Assembly (NCBI GenBank): GCA_037953745.1
Contig: JBAKBP010007689.1
Coordinates: forward strand, 1-64,000
Source of the DNA: Lithodes maja
Lineage: Eukaryota > Arthropoda > Malacostraca > Decapoda > Lithodidae
Direction of reading: 5' to 3'
Length of the DNA stretch: 64,000 bases
Shown: in pieces, positions 21,284-34,136 of the stretch
Numbering within the stretch: position 1 is the first letter of the stretch
How the letters are laid out: each line of letters opens with the position of its first letter
Notes under the pieces: generated by a model
What the model was told of the DNA's origin: nothing
The model's database searches: none
The model's input: the letters and a program-made list of their open reading frames with translations, nothing else
Translations under genes and position numbers: made by a program

Positions 21284-23086
21284 CTAGCATAAACAAGGGG
21301 TTAAGCTCGCCCAACACATACACACACACACAACATGCAACAAATGTACAACGGGCCACATAAGTAATGGAGCAGCTTTTATAATGTTTTTTTTCTCTCT
21401 GCCAGATACAGTATTGACTTTGGTGTGTAAATTAAGAAATTTATATAATACTGCTACCTCTGCACTATAGTAATGTATGCCAATCATTGAATAAGTTGTA
21501 TGCATATAGAAGAGTATTTATAATTGCTCATTTTGCACTATAGTAATGTCTGACATATATTGAATTAGGTGTGTAAATACACACACACTGCAATAACTAA
21601 ATTGACTCTGGTAGACACCACTTTATGAATTATAGATACTTTAACTGCAACATCACTATCTGGCCATCAGGTCCAGAGAATATATAACCCAGCCACACTT
21701 CATCCATTATAATGTACATTACAAAATTCCCACAGTTGAAGAACGAACCATTTGACTTTCTTGCTGTTGGCAGAGATTTTTATAATGTAAGCTTAACTGT
21801 AATTGTAATTGAGTGTCATACAAGGTGTCTAAAATGGTTGGCCAGATAAGGCATATGACCACCCCTTAACTCCAGGCCACCAGTACTGCACATTGACTCT
21901 GTCCTTCAGAGCAGTGACTCTACCCCCTGGAGTACTGAAAGTAGTCCCTTAAGTGGTTCTGTCCATGGGACTATTATAGGTATTTAATATCAAAGAAGAA
22001 TTGAACAAATATGCATGACTTTCAACATTACCTATTTTTGCTTTAGCCACAAAACATTGATAATAAATTAAGAATTAAATTTATCAATCAATAAATGTGT
22101 AAAGCATTTATGTGTACTGTGCAAGATTAATGGATAATTCTTCAAGTGAGATCTTTGTGTATCATAGGTTATAGTGCAGTAACACTCAACCACACTCTAC
22201 CACTCTATACAGGGCACATATCTACACAGACGTCTCCGCATCATCCATATTACTGGGTGCACAATAAACATCTTCAAGAAAAATAAATATATATTGGGTA
22301 ACACTAGACTATTTCTCAGTTTAAGGAGGATCTCTACAAATAAAAAAGGTGAGCATATAGGAGTTAAAGTGTGACTCCCACAAGTTCAACCTAAGCTGAT
22401 TATAATTGTTTATTGATAGCCAGAAGAAAGTGGAAATTGGCATCAATGTGCCGGTACTGAAAGATTGCATAATTATTATATAATATGCCACACCCTATCA
22501 AATTATGTACTGTACTGTATAGGACAAATTTGTGCCTCTTACTACACTTACTGTATCTCAAGCAAAATCAAGCTAAAATTAAGAGAAATCAATCAATCAT
22601 TCAAAGAAGTTTAAATTCACCTTTTATTTGGCTTGGTTGAGATCAAGCAAGTATACTTTACTAAATGTTTTGTACTCTCAGCCAGGACTCGAACCACTGA
22701 AATTCAGTAGCTCACGTGTATTTGTGATACTGTATATACTTAACCAGAGAAGTACGATAGAACTCACGGAAGTATGTGTATAGTGAATGCGATAGGCCTC
22801 ACGTCAGCAAGACCATGAAAAAACCCTTCAAAAATGCACCAGGGGCTCTCAAAACAAAGAAATATGTCATTAGGTGAGATAATTCCTCTCTAGTACTTCC
22901 TACCACTCATCCATATGTTTCTCCCCCCAGCCTTCCCCAGTTTCTCCCCCCCCCTTCCCCCCCCCCCCCCTCCTCCTCAATGATCACCTATTGTTCGTCT
23001 TATTTTCGTAATTTATTGGTTATTTTTCACGCGAACTTCTCTCCCGTGATTACGTAGGCACAAGTGAGTCACATAAGAGACCTTTA
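21284..23086. other. Intron sequence with a C-rich tract
   Basis: AT-rich intron. A cytosine-rich tract (22923-22977) includes an uninterrupted run of 14 C. A tRNA-like fragment reading GCCAGGACTCGAACCACTGA at 22680 resembles the SINE-like piece near 28541. Nothing else is recognised. Confidence 0.5.
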
Positions 23087-23395
23087 GTTAGGGAATTTTA
23101 GCAATATTTGTTTACCATCTGGGAAAAAATTTCTTACCAAAAGATTTCTTCACCATTGTGTTCCTATAGGTGTCTAGTAACACCTCTGAATTTATCCACA
23201 GCCAAATCCTTGGGGAAAATTTTTGAGAGCCAATCAAAGTTGGGGTGCCCGGCGGGCCCGGGCAAAAAAAAGTGAGAAAAATATTTTGCCAATAATAGGT
23301 TGTGGGATGTCTAACTAGGGGTTTTTGGGGGTGCTGAATCAATTCCAACTATTAGTTTTGAGTGAAATTGACTCCTTGTCCATATAAAGTGGTTA
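23087..23395 (+). repeat. Left terminal inverted repeat of the XPG-type transposon
   Basis: About 309 bp, complementary to the right arm except for an extra 38-40 bp at about 23250-23290, bounded by TGCC repeats. Confidence 0.9.
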
Positions 23396-23539
23396 TATTG
23401 AAATATTACAAATGAAATGCACATTGCACAATATCAAAATCTGTCTTAATCAGTTTCAAAGTTAACAATCCTCATCCAACTCCCCTGCATCTCTCTCACT
23501 ACTCTTATCATCTGGGTGGTTGATGTTATGGCAAGAGTT

Positions 23540-23781
23540 AATAATAATAATAATAATCTTCTGGTTACTTATATAGCGCCCGTCTCTCCTCCTTCGAGGA
23601 TTCGCAAGCGCTTGGCTTTCTTTAGTCTACCAGAGACCATTACCCATCCCCCTTGCTCATGGGGAGATGGTAACCGCCGGCTGTATCCCAGAAAAACTTT
23701 TCAATCTGAGCGGGGATTGAACGCGAGACCTTCAAGGTGGGAATCAGGCACGCTATCAACTGAGCCAGCCGGACGGCTGAC
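23540..23781 (-). mobile_element. tRNA-derived SINE with AAT-repeat tail
   Basis: On the minus strand a tRNA-like head (GGCTGGCTCAGTTGATAGCG as A box, CGTTCAATCCC as B box) is followed by a short body and an (ATT)n tail. It is flanked by AGTT (23536-23539, 23782-23785). Removing it rejoins the cysteine motif of the nuclease protein. Confidence 0.82.
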
Positions 23782-24878
23782 AGTTCCCACAAGCAGAAAT
23801 ACACTTGACTCCTTGCTTTTTACAGCAGCACCTGAGTGTGTCACAATCCCCTGCACAGTTGCAGCTGACAAACTTCAGAAGGTAGTCTGGTGCAATGGGA
23901 TCTGTTGAAGGGACTGGTGTATAACCTTCCTTTCCTAGTTTCCATCCATACTCCAAGACATTCAGTGATGGAGTTTGTAGCAGCAGCCAATCTCTAGTCT
24001 GGAGATATGCCCGGAGAGCGTGCTGTGTTGCAGCTCCTGTAGTTGGAGGCAGTCTCTCAGGTTTGATGGTTCCAGCAGTAGCCCGCTTGCTGAAGATTTT
24101 AAATCTTAAGTCTTCCAAATCTTCAGGTTGATTTCCGCGGAAAATAAGCTTGAACAGTTCACAGCCAGCTTTGATGATGTCACCTTTCACGGCTCTGGTG
24201 TCTAGAAACACATCCATTGCTCTCTCCGCTTTGTCAGTCTTGCAGAGATTGGTGAGCAAAGCTGGTTTACTAAACCCGGAAATCTCTGACACTGTATCGC
24301 AGCCAGAGAAGCTGTGTACTGTAGGAAGATCAGATATTTACGGTATCTCTCCGGGAGGGCTTCCCGGATCTTTCTGATATCGTAAGATGTGTCTTTGGCA
24401 GTAGTGAGAAAGACTGAGTGGTTTGCAGCATGATGGACGAGCATAATCATGATGTCTGTGTCCTCGGCTCTTACCTCAACTGGGGATTCTCTTGCCTCAT
24501 CTAGAGCTACTCGCACGATAGAGGTGTCTGCATCATTGGAGCATTGTTGTACACTGATCCCACTCCTTTTGAATGTCTCAGCAAGGAGCAGAACCAACTG
24601 GGCCTTGTTGTTCGTATTGTCGAGGAACTTTTCTCTTGGAACAATGCTTTTGATGTCTGGATGAATCAGAATGTCACAGCATGCTTTCTTTGTACGCCTC
24701 AGGTGGTCATGGTCCTTGGTAGAGTTACCATATCCATCAAAGACCACAGTGATTCAGAGATGCTGGCTACCCATTGACTTCACAAACCGGAGGTAGCTCT
24801 CGGCGATGTCCTTCCATGTGACGTTAGCCTCCCATCTGATGCTGTGCAGGAGCCAACCACCATCAATTACCAGGCTTG

Positions 24879-25272
24879 GGCTGGTGATGGGCTGGTCTAT
24901 CAGAGTGAGAACTGAGCGATCTCTGCCATACCCATAGCTTACTCTGACTGTTCCTTTTACTTATATATTTTTTAGATCTCGAGTGACGGCGTCTCTTCCG
25001 TGAATTGACCTCCCAATCTACCAAGATTGGAAGCCAAAGCGTCACATTTTTCCCTTGCCCCTCAACTTTCTCTTCATAATTGCTGAGGGGCACAGGGCCC
25101 TGGGTGGGGCTTTGGTTTTCCGGGCGTTTCTGCACCCTCCTCAGCTCCCCGCCATGGAGTGGCTTCGGTCACCCAGGCTTTATTGTGGTCGGCAGGGAGG
25201 GTTCTGTGGGGGCGCTCGGTTATGGCCTTGGGGCTGTTCGGCCAGGCAGCTTGTGGAACAACAACAACAACA
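24879..25272 (+). mobile_element. SINE with AAC-repeat tail (LINE-tail family), copy 3
   Basis: The only plus-strand copy. It has a 10-bp duplication ACCAGGCTTG at 24869-24878 and 25273-25282. It splits the nuclease-like gene between VEPVEKPPSTSL and LVIDGGWLL. Confidence 0.9.
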
Positions 25273-27044
25273 ACCAGGCTTGTGGAGGGAGGTTTTTCGA
25301 CAGGCTCCACAAATGCCCTCAGGAACCTTGCTAGGGCAGCCTTGTCTGGCTTTCGCAACATCTGATTTTTGTCAAATAGAGACATTGGTGTTGGCGTCAG
25401 CTCAAAGCGCATAGATTCTTTGGTTTTGACTTCACGTTCACTAAGGATTATGAGACAGTTGAAGAGCTTGAGTGAGTCAATGACCAGCTTCTCTCCATTT
25501 ACATTGGGTCCAGATCTGAGGCTTGCTAATGACTTGACTTTGTGCTTGATTTCCATTGTATCCAGAACAGTTTTCCCATCCATCTTGGCCTGAATGGCTC
25601 TACCAACCTCTTCTGCCTTATCAGCATTGACTGAGTCTCCATGAGTGCTGCTGAACCCAGTTGAGAAAGATACCAGGGTCTTCTTGTCCCGTGTGGAATC
25701 GAAAGGGTTGACTTCGTCCAACCATCCAACTATGGCGTTAACAGCATCATTGTCTTTCTTCATCTGGGCTCTTGTGACGTCTGTGTGGATAGGTACCTCA
25801 GGTTTGTTGATTCCTCCCTCAAGCTTCTGGTGAATGAACGAGAAGTGGTTCAGAGTCTGAACTCAAGACTCGTGAGCAGATTCATTCCGGAACCGCCCTC
25901 TGTTTAAACCACCTGAGGATTTGGCCTCGCGCATAAGTGTGGTTTCTATTGTGATGTCAGTCCATGTACCTGACCACTCATGGTCTGAGAACCGGACTAC
26001 ATGATTGCATTACACAGTGAACTTGGATAGAGTTTCTTGGAACACGAGACTGTCCTGTCGCTGCTGCATCAGCTGTACATAGAGCCTTGCTCCCTTTGCG
26101 TAATGATGGTGACCTGCTGCTGCAAAAGTGTTGAGCATGCCAATGATGCAGCTGAGGTGACTTGTGTGGTCTGGAACACGCTCACTCCTGATAAATACCT
26201 TGATGAGGTCGATTCTGTTGTAGTACCAGACCCAGAGTGCAGGTGTCCTTCCTCCCTCTGCCAAGGTCTTCAACTTCAACTCCATCCTCTCCTTGAACAC
26301 AGTGACTATCCTTGGTGTGTCCTTTGAACTTATATCTTTTGTAGTCCTGATGAAGTGCTCCATGTCTTCGTACTCCTGCTTGCTGAACACAACATCTCTC
26401 AGCGCAAACTTGGTAATTGCGGCTGATGCAAGAAGGTGAAACCGGATGGCCTTGGCATAAGCCCCTCCTGAGAGAATATGTTCTGAAGTGTTGGTGCCTG
26501 GGTAAACTAGCTGTATCAGCTCCTGCAGCCCTGAATCTGCCATGATCATCCCGATAGAGCACAGGAAGCTTTTCAGATGAAATCCGCCTAGTCTTGTGAT
26601 GATGGGCAGATCAGACTGGAAGACTATTTGAGTTGCTTTCAGCCATATTGGCAGGTCAAACGTAATGACAGCTTGGGGTCATCTCCGTTTTTCCAGTCCT
26701 CATTTAGTCTGCTGATCAGCGCTGAATCATTCACACTCTCTGAATATGATAATATTTGCGGATAGCCTTTGGGAGTGACTTTTGAGAGCTTTTTGCATCT
26801 CAATCTCAGGGCCACCACAGATGAAGCACCTCAAACCAAGGGAAGTTGTGGTATTATATTCCATAGTGTTCTGAAATAAAAGACAATTTGGGAAACAATT
26901 TTCCTTTTTGACAACACAAACATATCATACTTAATAAGTCCAGACATCCACATTAATAGATTGTGTGCAACTATCAACAGTAATCTCGAATTGAATGGTT
27001 AGAATCAATTTGACACTTAAATCCCTTAGTCTAAGTATGACATA

Positions 27045-27310
27045 TTAACATTTTATGGACAAGGTGTCAATTTCACTCAAAACTAATAGTTGGAATCGAT
27101 TCAGCACCCCCAAAAAACCCTAGTTAGACATCCCACAAGCTACTATTGGCACCCCAACTTTGATTGGCTCTCAAAAATTTTCCCCAAGGATTTGGCTGTG
27201 GATAAATTCAGAGGTGTTACTAGACACCTATAGGAACACAATGGTGAAGAAATCTTTTGGTAAGAAATTTTTTCTCAGATGGTAAACAAATATTGCTAAA
27301 ATTCCCTAAC
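27045..27310 (-). repeat. Right terminal inverted repeat of the XPG-type transposon
   Basis: Complement of the left arm with scattered substitutions, ending CCCTAAC at 27310. Confidence 0.9.
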
Positions 27311-27387
27311 TACTTATGTAACTCTGAGATTCCACCTGCTTGTCTCAGTAGAGAGAGAGACCTTGGAGGGGGAGGATGTACTGTACA

Positions 27388-28120
27388 GTATGATAAGGAG
27401 GACATTTGTGTCACTTGACGAAGAAATCTTCAGGAATCTATATACAGCGCTGGTTAGGCCGCACCTGGAATATGCAAACCAGGTGTGGGCTCCATATATG
27501 GTAAAGGATATAGAAGCAGTGGAGAAAGTGCAGAGGAGAGCTAGCAAGCTGGTATCAACGTTGAAGAACGCGGGCTATGAGCAGAGGTTGAGGACACTGG
27601 GGCTTCCGACACTGGCATATAGGAGAAAGAGAGGGGATATGATAGAGACTTTTAAGATAGTGTCAGGAAAGTACGATGAGGATGTGTGTGAAGGTATCTT
27701 CTTGATGCGGGAGGGAACAAGAACGAGAGGACACTCTAAGAAAATTTACAAAGAAAGAAATAGGCTTGAGAAGGCAAAGAACTCATTTTGTGATAGAGTG
27801 GTAAATGAGTGGAACGCACTGCCCCAGTATGTAGTCGATTCCGAATCAATAAGGGAGTTTGAAAGTAATCTTGATAAAGCATGGGAAAGACAAGATTTGA
27901 AGTTTGATTATAAAACAAAAATACAGAATAGTAAAAATGTTGCGTCTGCTACCGCCGCCGCCAACACCGTGAACAACCGCAGCAGTGCAAGTACTGGTAC
28001 TGAGCTGGATACACAGGCATAGTTTGCCTTTTTCCAGAGGATCTACTGTAAGAAAACTGTAAGTATGTCTCGCTGCCTCCCGCCTGAGGATACGACCGGG
28101 CGGCGAATATTTAAGTTTTT
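27388..28120 (+). pseudogene. CR1-like LINE, 3' fragment (second lineage)
   Basis: The frame to 28020 encodes the C-terminal part of a CR1-type protein: LVRPHLEYANQVWAPY, VEKVQRRASKLV, LPTLAYRRKRGDMIE and NEWNALPQYVVDS. It differs from the CR1-like piece at 14270, so it is another lineage. The catalytic region is missing. A 3' untranslated stretch with CCGCCTGAGG / CGGGCGGCG follows to about 28120. The first codons come from flanking DNA. Confidence 0.82.
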
Positions 28121-30176
28121 TACCAGCCAAATGCTTTCCCCACTTATTTTATCACTCTTCAAGGTTCATATGTTCATCATATTAATAAAATAAGTGCTCA
28201 TGGAAAATATATTATGCTTCATATGGTAGATATAATGAATTATGTCAGAATACAGTAATGGGTAATTAATTCGCATATAACTATGTTCGTCACAGGCCAT
28301 ATGCGCGCTTGCAGGGTTAATATTAATCATTCTCGTGCTTGGCTGGGCGAAAATTAAATTAAATCACTTCAACCTGAATTGCGTGGGAAAAGTTGTAAAA
28401 ATCCCTGTATGGTACTCTGAAATATGGGTCCTACGACTTGTGTATGATATGGAATACTTCTCCAAGTAGGATTTCTCCTTCTCCTTAATATTTATAGCAA
28501 AGGGTTAGCTATTCTTTATTACGCTGTGCTATAGTTGATTAAAACATGGACTCTCATCCTGGCTTTCGGTGGTTTGAGTCCCGGCTGAGAGTATATAACA
28601 TTTAGTAGCTCACATGTATTTGTGAGATATACTTAATACTATACTAAGTGGCACAAATTAAATATTTATCATTTCAAGCTGGCATTACTACTTCAAACAT
28701 AATCTTGCAAATGAGCCCCCCCCCCCCAAACAGCTGATGTCCACAAATGAACACATTATTTCCAGCCAAATTGTATTACTTTTAATGGCATCTGATGGGG
28801 GAGAGATTCACCCACACAGATAAAGTGTATGTAGCTTAATCCAGTCAAAATAGGTCATCTGTGATACTTTCTCAACCTCCCATCCTCCCCATGCCCTCCT
28901 TGGGCATTTTGAAATTACCAGAGGGCTGAAAATACTTATATTAATCTTGTTTCCACAAGATCATGATGAATGTTACAGATGATTCTTGGTGAACTTGATT
29001 ATGACCTTCTTAGTGTTTTCTCTCACCCCTCCCTTTAAAAATAAAACTATGGGTTAAACAAATCATTAACACGCTCATCCATTTGGAGTCAATGAAGGTT
29101 TTCCTATTATATTGTTATTAACACCAGCTAATTTTATTCAATTTAGGAAGGAGTTATTGATGTCAAGGGGGTAAAAATACTGCTATAATTACCCCTTGCC
29201 TATGAAATCATGTAAAGCAGAAGAAATCAAATACGAAGAGCCAAAATAAAATACAGAACATATCATCATAAAGAAAACTAATCTTCTTTCACTTACAGTA
29301 AGCTAATAAAATAAATAAGTACACCCAGCATTATGGACAACACTACACAATACTTCACTCAAGAAACTGTACTGCTCACATACTAGGGTTAATCAACTGA
29401 AAATGATACAGATAAAGGCTCTGCCATGCAACACCAACAGTCAGGCAAATTTAGTGTTACGGTTAAAGAAGTTTCCTAAACAAAAATCAGGAATCGCTTA
29501 TTATCTGCAACACTGAAAAGCTAACAACAATAGACAGTAACATTCAACTGCAGAAAATTATGCATAGTACTGCATAAGTAAAGTACCGGTAGTTACAGCA
29601 ATACTGTAGTGCAATTTAAATAATCAAAATATATTTCTATAAAACATATATAAATGTATGTACAAATATTCAACAAACCTGTAGTTAGGGGTTACTATAT
29701 AAGAGAATAATAATACCGGTACTATAACTGTATTCTGAAATAATCAACTAATCAATATTTTGAAACTAAAGCTATTACTGTAGGTCATCAACTACTAACG
29801 TACCAGTAGGCCTAGTATGTAAAAACAAAAATCAATCCGATTTACAATAATACTAAAGTACTGGAGATTTTGAAGCCTTGCATAACTATATGGTCAGCAA
29901 AATATAAATAAATATGTACTGTAGCATAAAATCTATATTTCCTGTGAAGAATGAAAACCTGAAAGAACAGACAACTTTGAATCAAGATAGGATAGATTAC
30001 TGTAAAAATAAAAAGTTCAAAATAACAATTAAGAGCTGCATGCATGTGCATAAAAAAGATAAGCAAAGCAGATACAACAACATACCAATTACCAACCAAA
30101 CCCAAATGGCCCAATAACACTCAAACTTGCACACATTAAGCAAAAACTATCAGGAAAAATAGCGATCCATTCTTAC
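28121..30176. other. Intron sequence, mostly unrecognised
   Basis: AT-rich. A tRNA-like fragment, TGGTTTGAGTCCCGGCTGAG, lies near 28570 and may be a decayed SINE. I see no exons or element ends. Confidence 0.45.
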
Positions 30177-30707
30177 TTGGATAGTAGTTGTTAGTTGGAT
30201 AGTCAGAGTGCGGGGGAGCATGTATGTTAGTGGCTGTATAGGGGTCAGTGGGGTCAGTCTGTCTGGCTACCGAGTGAGGGGAGGAGGAGTAATACTGGTC
30301 GTCCTCCACATACTCTGAGCTGTACCGGGAGTTGGCATTGGGTTGGGCTCGGGAGGAAGAGCCTGAGGAACGACGGGAGGAAGGGGAGGGAGCACCATGG
30401 GAAGACTGCGGGAGGTGACTATGGGAGGAGGGCGGGGAACGGGAGGATGATCGGTAGTCAGTAGGAGGGACCTGATAGGACTGTGTGGGGATGGGGACAT
30501 GGGAGGAGGGGGCCTGGTAGCCATAATCGTCACTAGAATAGTCCTGGGAGTGGTCGCGAGAGTGTGAGAGAGGCGGTGGTATAATGTGCTGGTCTTCCTG
30601 ATACAGCCTAGAGTCATGCATCAAGTGAGAGGCAAGAGTGTGGTGGGCGGAGGCTGCGGCCGAGGCAATGTCTCCGCCTTGCCGGTCCAGCCAGGGCCTC
30701 AAGTCTG
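30177..30707 (-). CDS. Host gene, internal exon 2 (Ser/Pro/Tyr-rich)
   Basis: A 531-bp exon with acceptor TACTCTTGCAG and donor CCAA|GTAAGA. It has two bases completing a codon (G+CA gives Ala), 176 codons and one base left over. It starts DLRPWLDRQGGDIASAAASA and continues with Ser/Pro/His/Tyr-rich sequence (SQDYSSDDYGYQ, PSPSSRRSSGSSSR, EYVEDDQYYSSS) to PTNNYYP. It is likely disordered and has many possible phosphorylation sites. An alternative acceptor three bases downstream (CAGCAG) is possible. No known domain is seen. Confidence 0.8.
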
Positions 30708-32132
30708 CTGCAAGAGTACAGTAGTTACATCTTAGTCTGGATCAAGGTTGAGTCACGCCAATGGCTTATCTGGCAATCTTTTATCAGCAATTTTTTTTCT
30801 GGCAAACTTTTGAGGAAACTTGACTGAATACTGTACCATTATAGAATATCTTATATCAATTAATTTGAATATAACTTTGATAATAATTTTTAAAATGCCA
30901 GACAGAACTTGCCAAAAATATTGCCGAAAAAGTGATCCTGAGATTCCTACATTAATGGCAAATCCAGCACCAAGTGTCTGCCAGTTTAGAAAAATGAACT
31001 TGCTAAAAAAAAAATACTTTGTAGCCCCAGGGAATCCTTTATGTGAACTATGTAGGCTTCAATGATTTTACTGATAACTGAAAACAAAAAAATAAATAAT
31101 AATCAATAAATATATATAATAATACCTGTAGTGACATTTTGTCTACATGCTGAAAGCTGTACACTATTCAAAATTAATACTTTTCGTGGAAAAACGGGAC
31201 ATGTCTCTTCAATTCACAGATATTACATTTTACTGGCGTAATTTCTCTATTAAATTATTGACAATAATGTGGATGTCAACACAAAACTAATAGCCTTAAC
31301 AAAATAATTACTGACAATATCTTTGAATACATGGTATCTTGCTCATTCATCTGGGTTGGCAAACATTTGGTTTTGATTCTGTAATACTGAAAGTTTTTCA
31401 GAACAACCTTTATCCTTTAATAACATGTGCCTAGTGCATATTAGTAGAGTTAAGTATTTCCCGGATATGTGCATAGTTATGTTGACAGTGAATGGTGATG
31501 CATTATCAGTGAGTTATCAAAGCAGTTATAGACTATCTTCCCATTCAATAGCTGGTACCGGTACTAAGTATTATGCAAGTCCTAAAGTAAGAAATTGTGG
31601 ATGCAAACTCTAAAATTGAATTAGTCTTCTACTTTGGCTTTCCATAAATTATGAATCATTAGATGAGGACATTTCATTTTCAGACACATTTTTAAACCTC
31701 CAATTAGCATTATTCCAACAACCCATCAAAGACCAAAGAAGAGCAGGCTGTTTTCGGCAGTTTAAATACTGTAGTTCGCATTTAAAACTCTACATGCATT
31801 ATATCTCCAAGAATAATTCTATTACATAGTACGAATCTTTTATTGCAATAAATACTACAGTATTAAGAATACTCAAATATTATAGATAGCATGAGCCGAA
31901 TTTGTGCTCGTGATCGAAATCTCGTTGATACAGAGCAGTTCACTAACAAATTTTGATGTACTGTAGTTATGAGTTTACTATATAAATAAATAAATACGAT
32001 ATGCTGAAGTATAAAAAACACCATAGATCGCTGTACAACCACAATAACACTGACAAACTTTTGATTAACACTGCTCTGTTACGAAGTCAAAAAAATTTGC
32101 AGTTCATAGCTCTTGTCGGACTTGCAGCATTC
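30708..32132. other. Intron sequence, nothing recognisable
   Basis: AT-rich; several small ORFs with no resemblance to known proteins and no splice context. I see no element ends. Confidence 0.5.
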
Positions 32133-34018
32133 GTCTATCTATCTATCTATTGCCGGAAGCCGTGATCCCCGAAGGGGTGGCCACGAACAAATCGCCGACA
32201 TGCACCTCTGTTCCCAGTCAGTTGATGCCCCTCCTCCCATCCAGCACCGCTTTCACGCATATACTTCTTAACTCCATCCTTCCACTTCTCTCTCGGTTTA
32301 CCTATCCCTCTTTGTACTTCCACTTCACTCTCATACACTCTTAGTCTTTCTCTCGCTTCCCATACGTTCCACATGGCCAAACCATCTCAAGGTGTTCCTT
32401 TTCACACTTTCCAGCACATCTACATCCACACCACACCGCTCTCGCACTTCCTCATTTGTCTGTCTATCCCTCTATGTAACTCTGCATGCACTTCTCAAGT
32501 AACTCATTTCCACCCCTGTCACTCGTGGTTTGTGTCTCTCCAACAATGTCCATGCTTCACTCCCATACGTCAATGTCAGGATTACCACACTGTTATGCAA
32601 GGACTTCTTTACTTCCATGCTGACCACCCTATTTCTTGTTACTGCTTTCAGCGTTCCTACAAGCCGCTTCCCCTGTTGCACCCTCTCCCGCACTTCTTCA
32701 CCCATATTCCCATCTTTTCTCAACACACTGCCCAAATACTTAAATGAGCTGACATTCTCCATAGACTGACCATTCAACCTTACCTCACACTCTGTGACTG
32801 AACCCTCTTCAATGACCATAACCTTACTCTTCCCCGCATTTACCTTCAGATTCCATTTTTCACACACTGTTCCAAACAGACCCTGCAACTCCCATTCACT
32901 ATCGCTCATCAGAACTGTATCGTCAGCAAACAGCAGTACAGGCAACTTCCACTCATTTCCTTCCTTTATCAGCGGTACACCAACATCCACTTCTCTTTCT
33001 TGTCCTTGCTTTAACCCAACATTCAGATCAAAGAACTTGCCCTGTTCATTCTCCATATGTACTGACACTTATTCACCCTCATACAAGCTCTTCACTGCTT
33101 TCAGTAACTTGCCATCTACTCCGTATATTCTGAGCACTTTCCAAAGACCTTCTCTATCAACTCTGTCATAGGCCTTCTCCAAGTCCATAAAGGCAGCATA
33201 CAAATTTTGTCCCTTTTCTAGATATTTCTCCACAACACTACACATCCTCTTCCCCTCCTAAGCCCGCCCTGCTCGTCACCTACCCATTTCTCCGTTCTCG
33301 CTCTCACTCTCTCGATCACTACCTTACTGTACATCTTCCCTACTACGCTTAGAAGACATATCCCCCGGTGATTACCACACACTCCTCTTTCTCCTTTACC
33401 CTTATACAGGGGGACTATTATGCTTGTCTTCCAGTCATCAGGCGCAATTCCTTCTCCCATGCTAGTTTACACATTTTCCATACCCATTCAATCACTATCT
33501 CACCGCCATACCTCAGCATTTCCCCACACACTCCATCTATTCCTGATGCTTTCCCCATCTTCACTCTATTCAAGGCTTAACACACTTCTGACTTCCTGAT
33601 CCCCACCTCCTCCTCCACTACTTCTTTACTTCTCCCTCTCAATTATGTTTGCTGGCGCTTCATTCCTTACATTCAACAATTTGTTGAAGTGCTCCCTCTA
33701 TCTCTCGACTCTCTCTTGCTTCTCGGCTAAAACTCGCCCATTCTTATCATTCACACCCTTACTACTTCCCTTGCTACCCTCCCTAACTAACTTGACTTCT
33801 TTCCAGAACAGTTTCTTACACTCCCTCCATTTTACACTTAAATTCCTTCCAAATTCCTCATCTACTCTTCTCTTACTTTCCTTCACTACTCTCTCCACCA
33901 CCCTCTTTTTCTCTAAGTACCTTTCCCTTTTCTGTCTCTCAAAATCTTCATTCCCTCTACTACCCAACCACTCTATATGCTTTCTTCTTATCTTCAACAG
34001 CTAGTTTTACCTCTTCAT
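32133..34018 (-). pseudogene. RTE-like LINE, degraded copy
   Basis: The (GATA)n tail (32133-32150, as TATC) and 3' hairpin lead into a broken coding region. Pieces in order on the minus strand are VKESKRRVDEEFGRNLSVKW (33.9 kb), APDDWKTSIIVPLYKGKGER (33.4 kb), FFDLNVGLKQG (33.0 kb), LLFADDTVLMSD (32.9 kb) and RESGAGWEEG (32.2 kb). Compared with the intact copy at 55771 it has many frameshifts, a deletion after GLKQG, and no endonuclease. It is the more diverged of the RTE copies, so an older insertion or a distinct subfamily. It ends at 34018 against a jockey-like LINE. Confidence 0.88.
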
Positions 34019-34136
34019 TCTTCTGCTCGCAGTTGGAAGGACCATATTACCAGTCTTGCTAAGGCAGCCTCCCAGAAGCTGGGTGTGCTCAACCGCCTTA
34101 GGAGGTTCTTTATCCCTGTACAGCTTCTTGCTCTGT
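34019..34136 (+). pseudogene. Jockey/CR1-group LINE fragment, left piece
   Basis: Encodes RSWKDHITSLAKAASQKLG and FFIPVQLLAL. Its continuation is at 36515. The two were one reading frame before the LINE at 34137-36514 inserted with a 15-bp duplication (AGCTTCTTGCTCTGT at 34122-34136). Confidence 0.82.

Larger units (their letters stand above)
23462..26864 (-). pseudogene. XPG/FEN1-like nuclease with CXC tail, transposon-encoded, degraded
   Basis: The likely start (26864) gives MEYNTTTSLGLRCFICGG. Then come an all-helical region (FDLPIWLKATQIVF, RLGGFHLKSFL, AAGHHHYAKGARLYVQL) and WSGTWTDITIETTLMREAKS. The nuclease-like part follows: LVIDGGWLLHSIRWE, VFDGYGNSTKDHDHLRR, EVRAEDTDIMIMLVHH and HSFSGCDTVSEISGF. 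These line up with the VFDG, acidic and GCDY helix-hairpin-helix motifs of FEN1/XPG nucleases. The C-terminus is a TSO1-like cysteine motif (CNCAGDCDTLRCCCKK, then ACGNSCHN once the SINE is removed). Stops near 26000, 26700 and 24760, frameshifts (for example near 24330) and two SINEs disrupt it. I know this architecture as a widespread uncharacterised animal family. Confidence 0.75.
23087..27310 (-). mobile_element. DNA transposon with long inverted repeats and an XPG/FEN1-like nuclease gene
   Basis: The ends are inverted copies: the left arm (23087-23395, starting GTTAGGGAATTTTAGCAATA) matches the complement of the right arm (27045-27310). TA lies on both sides (23085-23086, 27311-27312); weaker similarity (ACATAAG) extends about 15 bp further out, so the exact ends are uncertain. 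Inside is a degraded gene on the minus strand (23462-26864) and two SINE insertions (23540-23781 and 24879-25272). The structure and the nuclease motifs recall the Academ superfamily, which is described as carrying an XPG nuclease; this is an inference, and I see no helicase. Confidence 0.85.
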
